DNA of 64,000 bases, from assembly GCF_009762775.1 (NCBI RefSeq), contig NZ_CP046401.1:6646001-6710000 (forward strand). Direction: 5' to 3'. The stretch is from Maribellus comscasis. GTDB lineage: Bacteria; Bacteroidota; Bacteroidia; Bacteroidales; Prolixibacteraceae. This document shows, one piece after another, positions 9,092 through 16,992 of this stretch; positions within the stretch are counted from its first letter, which is position 1; every line of letters begins with the position of its first letter. Made by a program: the position numbers and the translations under genes. The notes below the pieces were generated by a model. That model did not search any database. It was given only the letters and a program-made list of their open reading frames with translations, and was not told the origin of the DNA.

Positions 9092-10134
9092 TTCGAAAAA
9101 TAGCATACATAATACTTACAAGCATTCTCCTGGCAGCGTGCACTGATGAACCGGTTGAAACTGTGTTTTTTGATCTTGATACTGAAAACGGAGTGTTTAT
9201 AAGTTGTGAAGGGAATTTCATGTACGGAAATGCTTCGCTTTCATTTTACAATTATAAAACAAAAAGTATTCAAAATGATTTGTTTTACGCCCGTAATAAT
9301 GTCCCGCTGGGTGACGTGGCACAGTCGATGTATTTAAACGGAAATTCGTTGTTTCTTGTGGCCAATAACTCCGGAAAGATATATGTGATAGATCCTAAAA
9401 CAGCAGCGTTTAAAGGCGCAATAACCGGATTGACTTCTCCTCGTTACATTCTTTTTGCTACGGAAGAGAAAGCTTATATTTCAGATTTGTATGCTCACCA
9501 CATTACTGTTTTTAATCCTTCAACATTAGAAAAAACAGGGCAAATCGATCTTTCAGAAGAACATACTTCTGAACAAATGGTAAAAGTCGGAAATTATGTT
9601 TTTGTCTCCAGCTGGTCGTACGACAATAAAGTTCTGGTTATAGATTCCGAAAAAGATGAGTTGATTGCCAAAATAGAGGTGCCGCTTCAGCCCAAAGATT
9701 TAAAAGTGGATAAGAACGGAAAATTATGGATTTTTTCTGATGGCGGTTTTGAGGGCTCATCGGCAGGAAATGAGCAACCTGCCTTAACAAGGGTTGATCC
9801 GGAGACTTTTACAGTTGAAAAAATTCTCCGTTTTGAAGACGACTCTAATCCTTACGATTTGGAACTGAATAACACCAAAGACACATTATATTTTATAAAC
9901 CAGGGAGTTTGTAAAATGGCTGTTGAAAGTAAAACATTGCCCGATTCCACTTTTATTCCAGGTGCAGGCAAACTTTTCTACAGCCTGGGACTCAACCCGA
10001 ATAATAACGAGATTTATGTTTCCGACGCAATAGATTATACACAGGATGCAATGGTTTACCGGTATTTATCCTCAGGAGTTTTAACCGACTCTTTTAAGGT
10101 AGGGATAAATCCGTCTGATTTTTTGTTCAGGTGA
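9088..10134 (+). CDS. btuG: BtuG-type surface beta-propeller lipoprotein (cobalamin capture)
   Basis: A 348-residue lipoprotein: signal peptide with lipobox LLAAC (Cys18), then repeating blades of about 40-45 residues (for example IYVIDPKTAAFKGAITGL, VLVIDSEKDELIAKIEVPL, IYVSDAIDYTQDAMVYRY), a YVTN/DUF5074-like beta-propeller. In Bacteroides, BtuG is a surface propeller lipoprotein that binds cobalamin very tightly and caps BtuB. The same gene order and four-base overlap with btuB are seen here. No serine-glutamate-rich lipoprotein export signal was clearly identified after the Cys (TDEPVE is weakly acidic). Family assignment is strong; affinity is inferred. Confidence 0.85.
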   Translation: MIRKIAYIILTSILLAACTDEPVETVFFDLDTENGVFISCEGNFMYGNASLSFYNYKTKSIQNDLFYARNNVPLGDVAQSMYLNGNSLFLVANNSGKIYVIDPKTAAFKGAITGLTSPRYILFATEEKAYISDLYAHHITVFNPSTLEKTGQIDLSEEHTSEQMVKVGNYVFVSSWSYDNKVLVIDSEKDELIAKIEVPLQPKDLKVDKNGKLWIFSDGGFEGSSAGNEQPALTRVDPETFTVEKILRFEDDSNPYDLELNNTKDTLYFINQGVCKMAVESKTLPDSTFIPGAGKLFYSLGLNPNNNEIYVSDAIDYTQDAMVYRYLSSGVLTDSFKVGINPSDFLFR

Positions 10135-10187
10135 ATCAGGCTTTGGAAACTTTAGTCTATTTTTAGAAAGAATGGGTTCTCTTCGGA

Positions 10188-10463
10188 GATGAAAAGGGAA
10201 TCCGGTGCCTTGTCGAGATGTCCGGCAAGAATTCCGGAGCTGTACCCGCAGCTGTAAGTCTTTCATGTTGGTAGCAACCCTCGCCACTGTTCCGTATTAT
10301 CGGGATGGGAAGGCAGCTATCAATTGAGACAAGCCAGAAGACCTGCCATTTAAAACAATATTAAAAGCTTTCGGGACTAAAAGCTTGAGGTAGTTTACCT
10401 TATAATTTTCCCATGGGTTTTAGTATTGTAAAATGATTTGTTGAACTAAAAAATTTTACAATG
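10188..10463 (+). promoter_or_regulatory. Cobalamin riboswitch 2 with start-codon-masking hairpin
   Basis: The core runs from GGGAATCCGGTG (10196-10207) to GCCAGAAGACCTGCC (10333-10347). L5 is ACCCG (CCCG at 10245-10248). The P13 hairpin AGCTTT...AAAGCT has CGGG (10372-10375) in its loop, again complementary to L5. A perfect 10-bp hairpin, ATTGTAAAAT (10425-10434) with ATTTTACAAT (10453-10462), pairs the A and U of the start codon. A CCCATGGTTT-like stretch at 10410-10420 is shared with riboswitch 1. It lies 54 bp after btuG, so it could act on read-through as well as on its own transcript. Confidence 0.93.
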
Positions 10464-12392
10464 AAAAAATTTTACTTCTTTGTAGGGCTTTGGGTTGCCC
10501 TGTTTTCTGTAAATGCCCAGCAGGTAGCAACTTTCGACGATGTGGTTTTGGAGTCCGATTCCTATTGGAATGGAGCAGATGGTTCCGGAGAAATTAACAG
10601 TGGCGGCTTTATGTTTCCCAACGATTATGATGCTGACTGGGGAAGCTGGTCGGGCTTTTCTGTTTCAAACATGAAAGATTCTGTAACAGCGGGTTGGGGA
10701 AATCAGTATAGCGCAATAACTGCTTCAGGCCATCAATCTGAGAATTATGCTGTTGTTTATGCTTCGGGAGGATTGGAAATAATTTTTGAAAATCCTCTTC
10801 AACTGACCGGTTTTTACGTGACCAATTCAACCTACGCGTATCTTTCAATGAAGGAAGGAGATGCCTATTCCAAAAAATTTGGAGGAGAGGATGGTAAAGA
10901 TCCCGATTATTTTAAGTTAACGGTTTCCGCGACTGACATTTTTGGAAATGAAACAGCCGTTGATTTTTATCTTGCTGATTTTACATCTGATGATTCAGCG
11001 AACGATTATATTCTAAAAACCTGGGAATGGCTCGATTTGAGTAGCTTAGGCGTAGTTACTTCTCTCTCTATCGGGTTGGAATCAAGTGATGTTAGCGACT
11101 GGGGAATGAATACACCAGCTTATTTTTGTATCGATGATTTTAACGGAAGCTCACCAGATACGCCGGAAATGCTTGCAGAAGCTGATTTTGAAAATTTGGA
11201 ACTGGAGGCAGAAAGTTTTTATAACGGTGCCGACGCGACAGGGTATTTTACAAGCGGAGGGTTTACATTTCTGAATGATTACAATGCAGAGTGGGGAAGT
11301 TGGAGTGGTTTTGCAGCTTCAACTGTAACTGATAATCAAACCGAAGGATGGAGCAACCAGTACAGCGCTATACCGGGAAGTGGCGCTCTCGAAACATCAA
11401 CATATGCAGTTTCATATGCTTCTATGGGCTCTGAAATCCACTTTGAAAAAACAGTTGTTTCAGGATTCTACATTACCAATTCAACTTACGCATATTTATC
11501 GATGCGAAACGGTGATGCCTATTCTAAAAAATTTGGAGGTGAAAACGGCAGTGATTCCGACTGGTTTAAAGTTGATATTTTTGGCATCTCCGAGGCAGGT
11601 GACACAACGGGTACAATAGAGTATTATCTGGCTGATTTCAGGTCAGAAAACAGCTCTGAAGATTATATTGTAAACGATTGGAAATGGCTTGATTTATCAT
11701 CGCTGGGAGAAATTACAACCTTAAAATTCAATCTTTCTTCTTCCGATGTCGGTGACTGGGGAATGAATACGCCGGCCTATTTTTGTATCGACCAGTTAAA
11801 TCACCAGGATTTGGCGCCTGAAATCGCATATCCGTTGGCAACAATTGCAGATGCAACTTATCCCGATAATGTTTATTACATTTCACTTGATTCTGTTTTT
11901 ACGGATCCCGATAACGACGACTCAGAAATGACCATTCAGCTCGAAACTATTGACAATCAGGATTTGCTTATTGGAGCCATCGTTCAGGGTGGAACACCAG
12001 ATGCACTGAAAACCTTACTTTCATTAAATATTACTGAAAACATGACGGGTTCTGCCAACATCACAATTTCGGCCACTTCAAACGGAAAAAAAGTTTACCA
12101 CACTTTTGAAATGCTTGTTTCAGTTCCGGTTTCATCTGATTTTATTTCAGAAAATGAGGAAGAGATAAAAGTATATCCTAACCCTGTTGAATCAGATTTC
12201 AGTATTGAACTTCCGGCGAATGCGGAACAGGTTTTTTTATTTGATATTTCGGGAAAAATTATTTACCGGAATACTACAATTTTGAATCAAAATTTAAAGA
12301 TTTCAGCTTTACAAAATTCGCCGGCCGGAATTTATTTTTTGAAAGTAAAATTAAATTCAGAATATAAAACTGAGAAAGTTGTAAAATTGTAA
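10461..12392 (+). CDS. Tandem DUF4465 T9SS-sorted surface protein under cobalamin riboswitch control
   Basis: A 643-residue secreted protein: signal peptide (about 1-19), two DUF4465 copies (about 22-225 and 240-450), a beta-sandwich linker (about 455-565), and a T9SS sorting domain (about 570-643) with VYPNPVESDF and GIYFLKV. The copies repeat the same landmarks: YWNGAD/FYNGAD, DWGSWSGF/EWGSWSGF, NSTYAYLSM, AYSKKFGGE, WLDLSSLG and DWGMNTPAYFCID. DUF4465 proteins recur next to cobalamin riboswitches in Bacteroidota, and surface B12-binding proteins of this context have been described, but whether this family binds corrinoid here is inferred. It is the only gene directly behind riboswitch 2. 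Confidence 0.87.
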   Translation: MKKFYFFVGLWVALFSVNAQQVATFDDVVLESDSYWNGADGSGEINSGGFMFPNDYDADWGSWSGFSVSNMKDSVTAGWGNQYSAITASGHQSENYAVVYASGGLEIIFENPLQLTGFYVTNSTYAYLSMKEGDAYSKKFGGEDGKDPDYFKLTVSATDIFGNETAVDFYLADFTSDDSANDYILKTWEWLDLSSLGVVTSLSIGLESSDVSDWGMNTPAYFCIDDFNGSSPDTPEMLAEADFENLELEAESFYNGADATGYFTSGGFTFLNDYNAEWGSWSGFAASTVTDNQTEGWSNQYSAIPGSGALETSTYAVSYASMGSEIHFEKTVVSGFYITNSTYAYLSMRNGDAYSKKFGGENGSDSDWFKVDIFGISEAGDTTGTIEYYLADFRSENSSEDYIVNDWKWLDLSSLGEITTLKFNLSSSDVGDWGMNTPAYFCIDQLNHQDLAPEIAYPLATIADATYPDNVYYISLDSVFTDPDNDDSEMTIQLETIDNQDLLIGAIVQGGTPDALKTLLSLNITENMTGSANITISATSNGKKVYHTFEMLVSVPVSSDFISENEEEIKVYPNPVESDFSIELPANAEQVFLFDISGKIIYRNTTILNQNLKISALQNSPAGIYFLKVKLNSEYKTEKVVKL

Positions 12393-12525
12393 CAATATTA
12401 CGTTCTTTGAACAAAAAGCGACATAAAATACTTATTTGTTAATAATGACATAAAAAGACAGTTTTGTATTTTGTTCATTGATTTAAAAAGTGTTTATTTG
12501 CAATAAAGTTTAAAAGATCATTTAT

Positions 12526-13122
12526 ATGTTAGAAGTTGAAAAACAATCCATAGAAGTTGGTAAATATTCGATGGTTACGTTAACGTACGATTTACGAATC
12601 GACGACGAGAAGGGAGAGGTAATTGAGCAGGCAACGGAAGCGCAACCATTACAATTTTTATATGGTGCCGGAGTTATGCTGCCAAAGTTTGAGTCGCATC
12701 TTGCTGGTTTGAGTGAGGGAGAGCCATTTACAATTAAGCTGAAAAAAAATGATGCTTACGGCGAAGTAAACGAGGATGCTGTTGTGGAGTTGCCCAAGCA
12801 GGTTTTTTTAGTGGATGGTAGCTTTGACTCAGAATTGATAAAAGAGGGAAATATGGTTCCTATGATGAGTAGCAATGGCCAGCGTTTAAACGGTCTTGTG
12901 CTCGAAGTAAATGATGATACTGTTAAAATGGATTTTAACCATCCACTTGCCGGAGAAGATTTACATTTTAGCGGAAAAGTTTTGGAAGTAAGGGAAGCGT
13001 CGGAAGAAGAGCTTTCTCAGGTACTTTCAGGAGGCGGTTGCGGATGTGGAAGCGGCGGTTGCGGAACGGAAGACTCCTGCAGCACAGACCATTCTCATGG
13101 TGGATGTGGTTGTGGCTGTTAG
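12526..13122 (+). CDS. slyD: SlyD-like FKBP peptidyl-prolyl isomerase with Cys/His-rich tail
   Basis: A 198-residue cytosolic prolyl cis-trans isomerase/chaperone. The FKBP half shows VTLTYDLRIDDEKGEVIEQ and FLYGAGVMLPKFESHLAGLSEGE (about 17-67). The insert-in-flap chaperone domain follows (about 75-130), then the second FKBP strand set with FNHPLAGEDLHFSGKVLEV (about 147-165). The last 30 residues are Gly/Cys/His-rich (GGGCGCGSGGCG...SHGGCGCGC). SlyD tails bind nickel, copper and zinc, and this one has ten cysteines. It is monocistronic, followed by a strong terminator. The gene symbol rests on domain layout; a plain FKBP name would be equally valid. Confidence 0.9.
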   Translation: MLEVEKQSIEVGKYSMVTLTYDLRIDDEKGEVIEQATEAQPLQFLYGAGVMLPKFESHLAGLSEGEPFTIKLKKNDAYGEVNEDAVVELPKQVFLVDGSFDSELIKEGNMVPMMSSNGQRLNGLVLEVNDDTVKMDFNHPLAGEDLHFSGKVLEVREASEEELSQVLSGGGCGCGSGGCGTEDSCSTDHSHGGCGCGC

Positions 13123-13160
13123 TAAGATATTTTGATTATTAGTTCAATTTATTTAACATT

Positions 13161-13200
13161 AACCTCGTTTTCTTGTTGAACCAGAAAACGAGGTTTTTGT
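13161..13200 (+). terminator. Strong intrinsic terminator after slyD
   Basis: A 13-bp perfect stem (13161-13173 with 13183-13195), core CCTCGTTTTCT/AGAAAACGAGG, 9-nt loop, followed by TTTTTGTTTT. Confidence 0.9.
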
Positions 13201-13326
13201 TTTAATATTCTGGAACAACTTTTTTATAACCCAAAATTGACAGGAGTTACCGGAAAAATAAACGGTTCTATATAAAAAGTGTATCCTTGGGATTTATACA
13301 AAAAGCTGTGAACAGAAGTTTTTAAT

Positions 13327-13334
13327 TAACTTTG
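13327..13334 (+). promoter_or_regulatory. Candidate -7 element directly before aroC
   Basis: TAACTTTG matches TAnnTTTG exactly and ends four bases before the aroC GTG. If used, the transcript would begin at or inside the start codon. No convincing -33 TTG is visible, so this could be chance. Confidence 0.3.
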
Positions 13335-13338
13335 ATAA

Positions 13339-14412
13339 GTGAATACATTTGGAAAAATTTTTCGGTTAACATCTTTTGGTGAGTCGCACGGAAGAGGAAT
13401 TGGTGGTATAATTGACGGGTGCCCCGCGGGACTGGACCTGGATATTGATTTAATTCAGAAAGACCTTGCCCGCAGAAAACCGGGACAGTCAAAAATTACT
13501 ACACAACGAAAAGAGGCTGACCAGGTTGAATTTCTTTCTGGAGTTTTTGAAGGAAAAACACAGGGAACTCCCATTGCTTTTGCCATTTGGAATAAAGACC
13601 AGCACTCAAAAGATTATAACGATTTAAAGGATGTTTATCGTCCGTCGCACGCCGATTATACTTATACAAAAAAATATGGTACGCGTGATCATCGCGGAGG
13701 AGGCCGTTCTTCTGCCCGTGAAACGATTGCCCGTGTAGTAGCTGGTGCAATTGCTAAACAAATTCTTGCAAGCCGGGGAATATCGATTCAGGCTTTTGTA
13801 TCGCAGGTTGGAGAAATTCAGCTAAAAAAATCGTATACTGAAATTGATTTGTCAAAAACAGATGATAATATAGTTCGTTGTCCCGATCCTGAAACAGCAG
13901 AAAAAATGATAACAAGAATCGAGGCTGCTGCAAAAGATCGCGATACAGTTGGCGGTGTAATTACCGGTGTTGCAAAAGGTGTTCCGGCAGGGTGGGGCGA
14001 GCCTGTTTTTAACAAACTTCACGCCGACCTGGGCTTTGCTATGTTGGGAATAAATGCCGTTAAAGGTTTTGAATATGGTTCCGGCTTTGAAGGGACAAAA
14101 CTCAGTGGCTCGCAGCACAACGATGTTTTTATAAAAACATCGGATGGTGTGCGAACAAAAACAAACAATTCAGGAGGAATTCAGGGAGGAATTTCAAATG
14201 GAGAAGATGTTTATTTCCGGGTTGCTTTTAAACCCATTGCAACATTGTTAAAAGAGCAAAAAACAGTTGACAAGAGCAACAATGAAATTACGATAAATCC
14301 GAAAGGAAGACATGACCCGTGTGTATTGCCACGTGCAGTACCCATTGTGGAAGCTATGGCAGCTATGGTTTTAGCAGATCATTTTTTATTGAGCAAACTT
14401 AACACTATTTAA
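13339..14412 (+). CDS. aroC: Chorismate synthase
   Basis: Last step of the shikimate pathway: EPSP to chorismate with reduced FMN, in the cytosol. The 357-residue sequence begins [17 protein letters not shown] (family signature 1) from a GTG start. The start is fixed by the family N-terminus, since no ATG lies nearby. Other landmarks are [33 protein letters not shown] (about 47-80), [21 protein letters not shown] (about 112-132) and the C-terminal [19 protein letters not shown] (about 320-340). Length is normal. A DUF134 regulator gene follows after one base. Confidence 0.97.
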   Translation: MNTFGKIFRLTSFGESHGRGIGGIIDGCPAGLDLDIDLIQKDLARRKPGQSKITTQRKEADQVEFLSGVFEGKTQGTPIAFAIWNKDQHSKDYNDLKDVYRPSHADYTYTKKYGTRDHRGGGRSSARETIARVVAGAIAKQILASRGISIQAFVSQVGEIQLKKSYTEIDLSKTDDNIVRCPDPETAEKMITRIEAAAKDRDTVGGVITGVAKGVPAGWGEPVFNKLHADLGFAMLGINAVKGFEYGSGFEGTKLSGSQHNDVFIKTSDGVRTKTNNSGGIQGGISNGEDVYFRVAFKPIATLLKEQKTVDKSNNEITINPKGRHDPCVLPRAVPIVEAMAAMVLADHFLLSKLNTI

Positions 14413-14413
14413 T

Positions 14414-14827
14414 ATGCCTAGAAGAAAACGTAACAGAAGGATTCAGGTACCCCCTGTGATTAAGGGAATGTCAGTTTTTGGTGTTCGGGGAAGAAAATCA
14501 AACGAAGTTCATCTTCTTCTGGAAGAATATGAAGCGATTCGTTTACTCGATTACCAGAATCTTACGCAGGAAGAGGCGGCGGTTCATATGGACATTTCGA
14601 GGCCAACATTAACGCGTATTTATGAAGAGGCACGAAATAAAGTGGCTACTGCGTTTGTGGAAGGAAGAGACATAATTTTCAGAGGTGGTGATATTTATTT
14701 TGATAAAAACTGGTTTAAATGTAACTCCTGCCAGGCCAGTTTTAATCATTATGCCGAAGAGGGAGTTAGTTGCCCCGTTTGCAGTTCTGAAGATGTTATT
14801 TCACTAAATGAATATTATACTTCCTGA
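14414..14827 (+). CDS. DUF134 family predicted DNA-binding protein
   Basis: 137 residues. The N-terminus is basic (PRRKRNRRI), followed by a sigma-70-region-4-like helix-turn-helix (LLLEEYEAIRLLDYQNLTQEEAAVHMDISRPTLTRIYEEARNKVA, about 36-79). A C-terminal Cys-ribbon with CNSC (about 107) and CPVC (about 124) is a probable zinc site. DUF134 (UPF0251) proteins are predicted regulators, often next to redox or metal genes; the target here is unknown. The gene starts one base after aroC, so the two are co-transcribed. Confidence 0.88.
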   Translation: MPRRKRNRRIQVPPVIKGMSVFGVRGRKSNEVHLLLEEYEAIRLLDYQNLTQEEAAVHMDISRPTLTRIYEEARNKVATAFVEGRDIIFRGGDIYFDKNWFKCNSCQASFNHYAEEGVSCPVCSSEDVISLNEYYTS

Positions 14828-14849
14828 ACCCAAAAAAGCGAGATGAAAT

Positions 14850-14871
14850 TCACCGGGTATATACTCGGTGA
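14850..14871. terminator. Hairpin between convergent DUF134 and HYR-protein genes
   Basis: TCACCGGGT (14850-14858) pairs with ACTCGGTGA (14863-14871) with one G-U pair and a 4-nt loop. No strong T-run follows, so terminator function is only likely from its convergent position. Confidence 0.45.
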
Positions 14872-14887
14872 CTTGATTATATCAATA

Positions 14888-16498
14888 TCATTTTAATATA
14901 ACTGATTTTGAAATAGCATTCTCTCCGTTTTGAATAATAAGGTTGTATGCTCCCTTTGCGAAGCCGTGAAGATTTATGGATTGTCTCAGAAAATTACCAG
15001 ATATGTAAAATTCTTTTTCAGAGATCTCTTGTCCTTCCATATTGGTAATATATATTTTTACTTTGGAACTTTTTAATCCACTTAATTCTATAGTAAAAAC
15101 ACCGTCAGTAGGGTTGGGAAAAATGTTACAATCAAAAATTACTTTTTTGAATTCTCTAACCGGTGTTGATTTCTCAATAGTTATAACCTGAACACAAATA
15201 GTGATATTTCCACACGCTTCAAGAATTGAATATGTTCTTTTAAGTACATCCGGCGTTAAAGTTGTATCCAGATGTTCATATAATAAATTGAAAATAATGG
15301 TATCTGAATTACAGATTGTTGAATAAACTCCTCCTGAATTGACAAAATCATCCAAAGTATTATATGGTGTGGGAATTTCGTTAAAATCGTTTACCATTGT
15401 ATCCGGAGGACAAGTTACTGAAATTAAATTATCGTTGGCGACTATAAAAGATGCTTTACAACTATCTACATTTCCAAGGGTGTCAGATATATGCCATGTC
15501 ACCTCAACAGTACCACCACAAATATCTGGTTTATAAGGGTATGTAGCTGTCATTTCAACATCGCAATATGCTAAAACTTCAGGTGTCGAATTTTCCAGCC
15601 AGGTATCGAAAACTTCCTCAACTTCGACCTGGGAATTATACGAGCAACTAGAAATAGTTGTGTCTGTAGTACAGGAAGTTATTGTGAAATTATTTTCACT
15701 AATATAAAACTTTTGTTGAAAAGTTGCTGTATTATGACAATCATCTTCTGCACGATAGATTCGGATAACCCTAGTAGTTCCTGTATTTGCCGGATCTAAC
15801 AAATCAACAAAAGATGACGTTTTAAGGCCACAATTCTCAATAATTTCAATTTCGGGATAAGGCATTTCATCTATCCCTCTAATTATTGTGTCTTTAAAAG
15901 CAGGAACAAAAATTGGAGGAAAAGTATCAATGACTTGTATATACTGGAAGGCTTGAGTTGTATTTCCACAGTCATCAGTTGCAATCCAAACTCTTGTAAC
16001 TGTAAATAAATTTGCATAGGAAGAATCTGAAACTGTTTCGGAGAACGATACTGTAACCTCTCCACAATTATCAGTAACCAATATGTTCTCATCAGCAGGA
16101 GGAATGTTATTTGCACAATCTACTGTTATATTGTTCGGAATTGAAGAAAATTCAGGAGGAGTATAATCATTTATTTCAATTTGCTGAGTGCAAGTAGTTG
16201 CATTGCCAGAGGTATCCCTAATTTCAAGTGTACGAGTAATAAATTCAGGGCATTGATTTCCATTAGAAACAACGTCCAAAACTTGAAATGAAGACGAATC
16301 TATTTGGATATTGTCTGAAAAAGTTCCTCCATCCTCCAAGAACCTAATGATAGAATAATTTCCCAATGTTTGATTATTGATGATGCAGTCATATTGCAAA
16401 GTTGGACAATTTAAAGTGGGAGGAACTATATCTTGGGCTTCAACTAATAATGACAGATTAAAAAATAGAATTGAAGAGGCAACAAATATTTTTTTCAT
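14888..16498 (-). CDS. HYR-like repeat secreted protein with T9SS sorting domain
   Basis: A 536-residue secreted protein with a signal peptide (to VEAQ). Four or five HYR-type beta-sandwich repeats (about 22-445) carry the typical DTSGNATTC, DDCGNTTQ, DDCHNTAT and ITVDCANNIPPAD patterns and many cysteine pairs. A T9SS type A sorting domain ends it (about 455-536, NIFPNPTDGVFTIEL to GAYNLIIQNG). HYR proteins are usually surface adhesins or shell proteins in Bacteroidota; no ligand can be assigned. It stands alone on the minus strand, with a candidate small-RNA terminator upstream. Confidence 0.85.
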   Translation of the reverse strand: MKKIFVASSILFFNLSLLVEAQDIVPPTLNCPTLQYDCIINNQTLGNYSIIRFLEDGGTFSDNIQIDSSSFQVLDVVSNGNQCPEFITRTLEIRDTSGNATTCTQQIEINDYTPPEFSSIPNNITVDCANNIPPADENILVTDNCGEVTVSFSETVSDSSYANLFTVTRVWIATDDCGNTTQAFQYIQVIDTFPPIFVPAFKDTIIRGIDEMPYPEIEIIENCGLKTSSFVDLLDPANTGTTRVIRIYRAEDDCHNTATFQQKFYISENNFTITSCTTDTTISSCSYNSQVEVEEVFDTWLENSTPEVLAYCDVEMTATYPYKPDICGGTVEVTWHISDTLGNVDSCKASFIVANDNLISVTCPPDTMVNDFNEIPTPYNTLDDFVNSGGVYSTICNSDTIIFNLLYEHLDTTLTPDVLKRTYSILEACGNITICVQVITIEKSTPVREFKKVIFDCNIFPNPTDGVFTIELSGLKSSKVKIYITNMEGQEISEKEFYISGNFLRQSINLHGFAKGAYNLIIQNGENAISKSVILK

Positions 16499-16601
16499 AA
16501 GATGGGTGCAAAAAAGGTTAAAGTTTGGCTTTATTATGATAACATCAAATTTAGTTTTTTAAAATAATAAAACAAATACTGAATTATCATTATTTAGCAA
16601 T

Positions 16602-16630
16602 AAAAAAACCACCGGCTCAATAGCCGGTGG
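16602..16630 (-). terminator. Intrinsic terminator on the minus strand upstream of the HYR gene
   Basis: Stem CCACCGGCT (16609-16617) with AGCCGGTGG (16622-16630), 4-nt loop. On the minus strand it is followed by T7 (16608-16602). It sits upstream, not downstream, of the HYR gene, so it ends a separate transcript. Confidence 0.8.
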
Positions 16631-16676
16631 CACCCAATTAAGTTGTGATAAAACCAGAGCCCTAGTATACTAGGAA
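16602..16676 (-). ncRNA. Candidate small RNA, minus strand, with own promoter and terminator
   Basis: On the minus strand, TTGAC (16710-16706) and TAACTTG (16687-16681), 20 nt from TTG to TA, resemble the Bacteroidota TTG/TAnnTTTG promoter. Starting about 16676 would give a 75-nt RNA. It would hold half of the palindrome CCTAGTATACTAGG (16661-16674), a single-stranded middle, and a 9-bp GC-rich stem (CCACCGGCT/AGCCGGTGG, 16609-16630) followed by seven U residues. No protein gene lies on this strand just upstream, so the terminator has no other obvious client. Class unknown; I could not match it to a named RNA. Confidence 0.5.
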
Positions 16677-16680
16677 CATA

Positions 16681-16710
16681 CAAGTTATGAAAATACCAGC
16701 ACTTTGTCAA
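16681..16710 (-). promoter_or_regulatory. Candidate promoter of the minus-strand small RNA
   Basis: TTGAC and TAACTTG, with TTG to TA spaced by 20 nt, read on the minus strand. It differs from TAnnTTTG by one missing T. Confidence 0.45.
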
Positions 16711-16818
16711 TATTGTAAGGTGTTAATTTCCAGTATAATTCCATTTTGTTTTTAACAATAGTAACTTGACATATGCTTTTTTTAACAATATGTTAGTGCC
16801 AATGATTATTGTGCTACC

Positions 16819-16896
16819 TTTTTGAAATTTATACAAGATGTTAAAACAGGCTACTTTAGCTAAACCGATTTACTTTATTTTTTGAAATTTATACAA
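16819..16896. repeat. Two identical 18-bp direct repeats 60 bp apart
   Basis: TTTTTGAAATTTATACAA occurs at 16819-16836 and 16879-16896, exactly 60 bp start to start, in the gene-free stretch before the PepSY gene. The 42 bp between them show no coding sequence. They may be paired regulator sites or duplicated promoter parts. Confidence 0.6.
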
Positions 16897-16992
16897 CTAT
16901 ATTTATCAATAAAAAAGAATAGTAATATTTAATCCTTTTGCACTTAGGTTTTTGCAAATAGTAATATATTCGCAGCAAAAAAATTCTTCCAA

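Noticed and set aside
10413..10436. Short frame ATG GGT TTT AGT ... TGA in riboswitch 2 as a leader peptide
   Set aside because: Only seven codons; riboswitch 1 has an ATG at the same place but an unrelated, longer frame, so the shared bases are better explained by RNA pairing.
16661..16674. CCTAGTATACTAGG as a plain operator
   Set aside because: Possible, but its place at the start of the predicted small RNA fits a 5' stem or start-site element better; left as part of that call.
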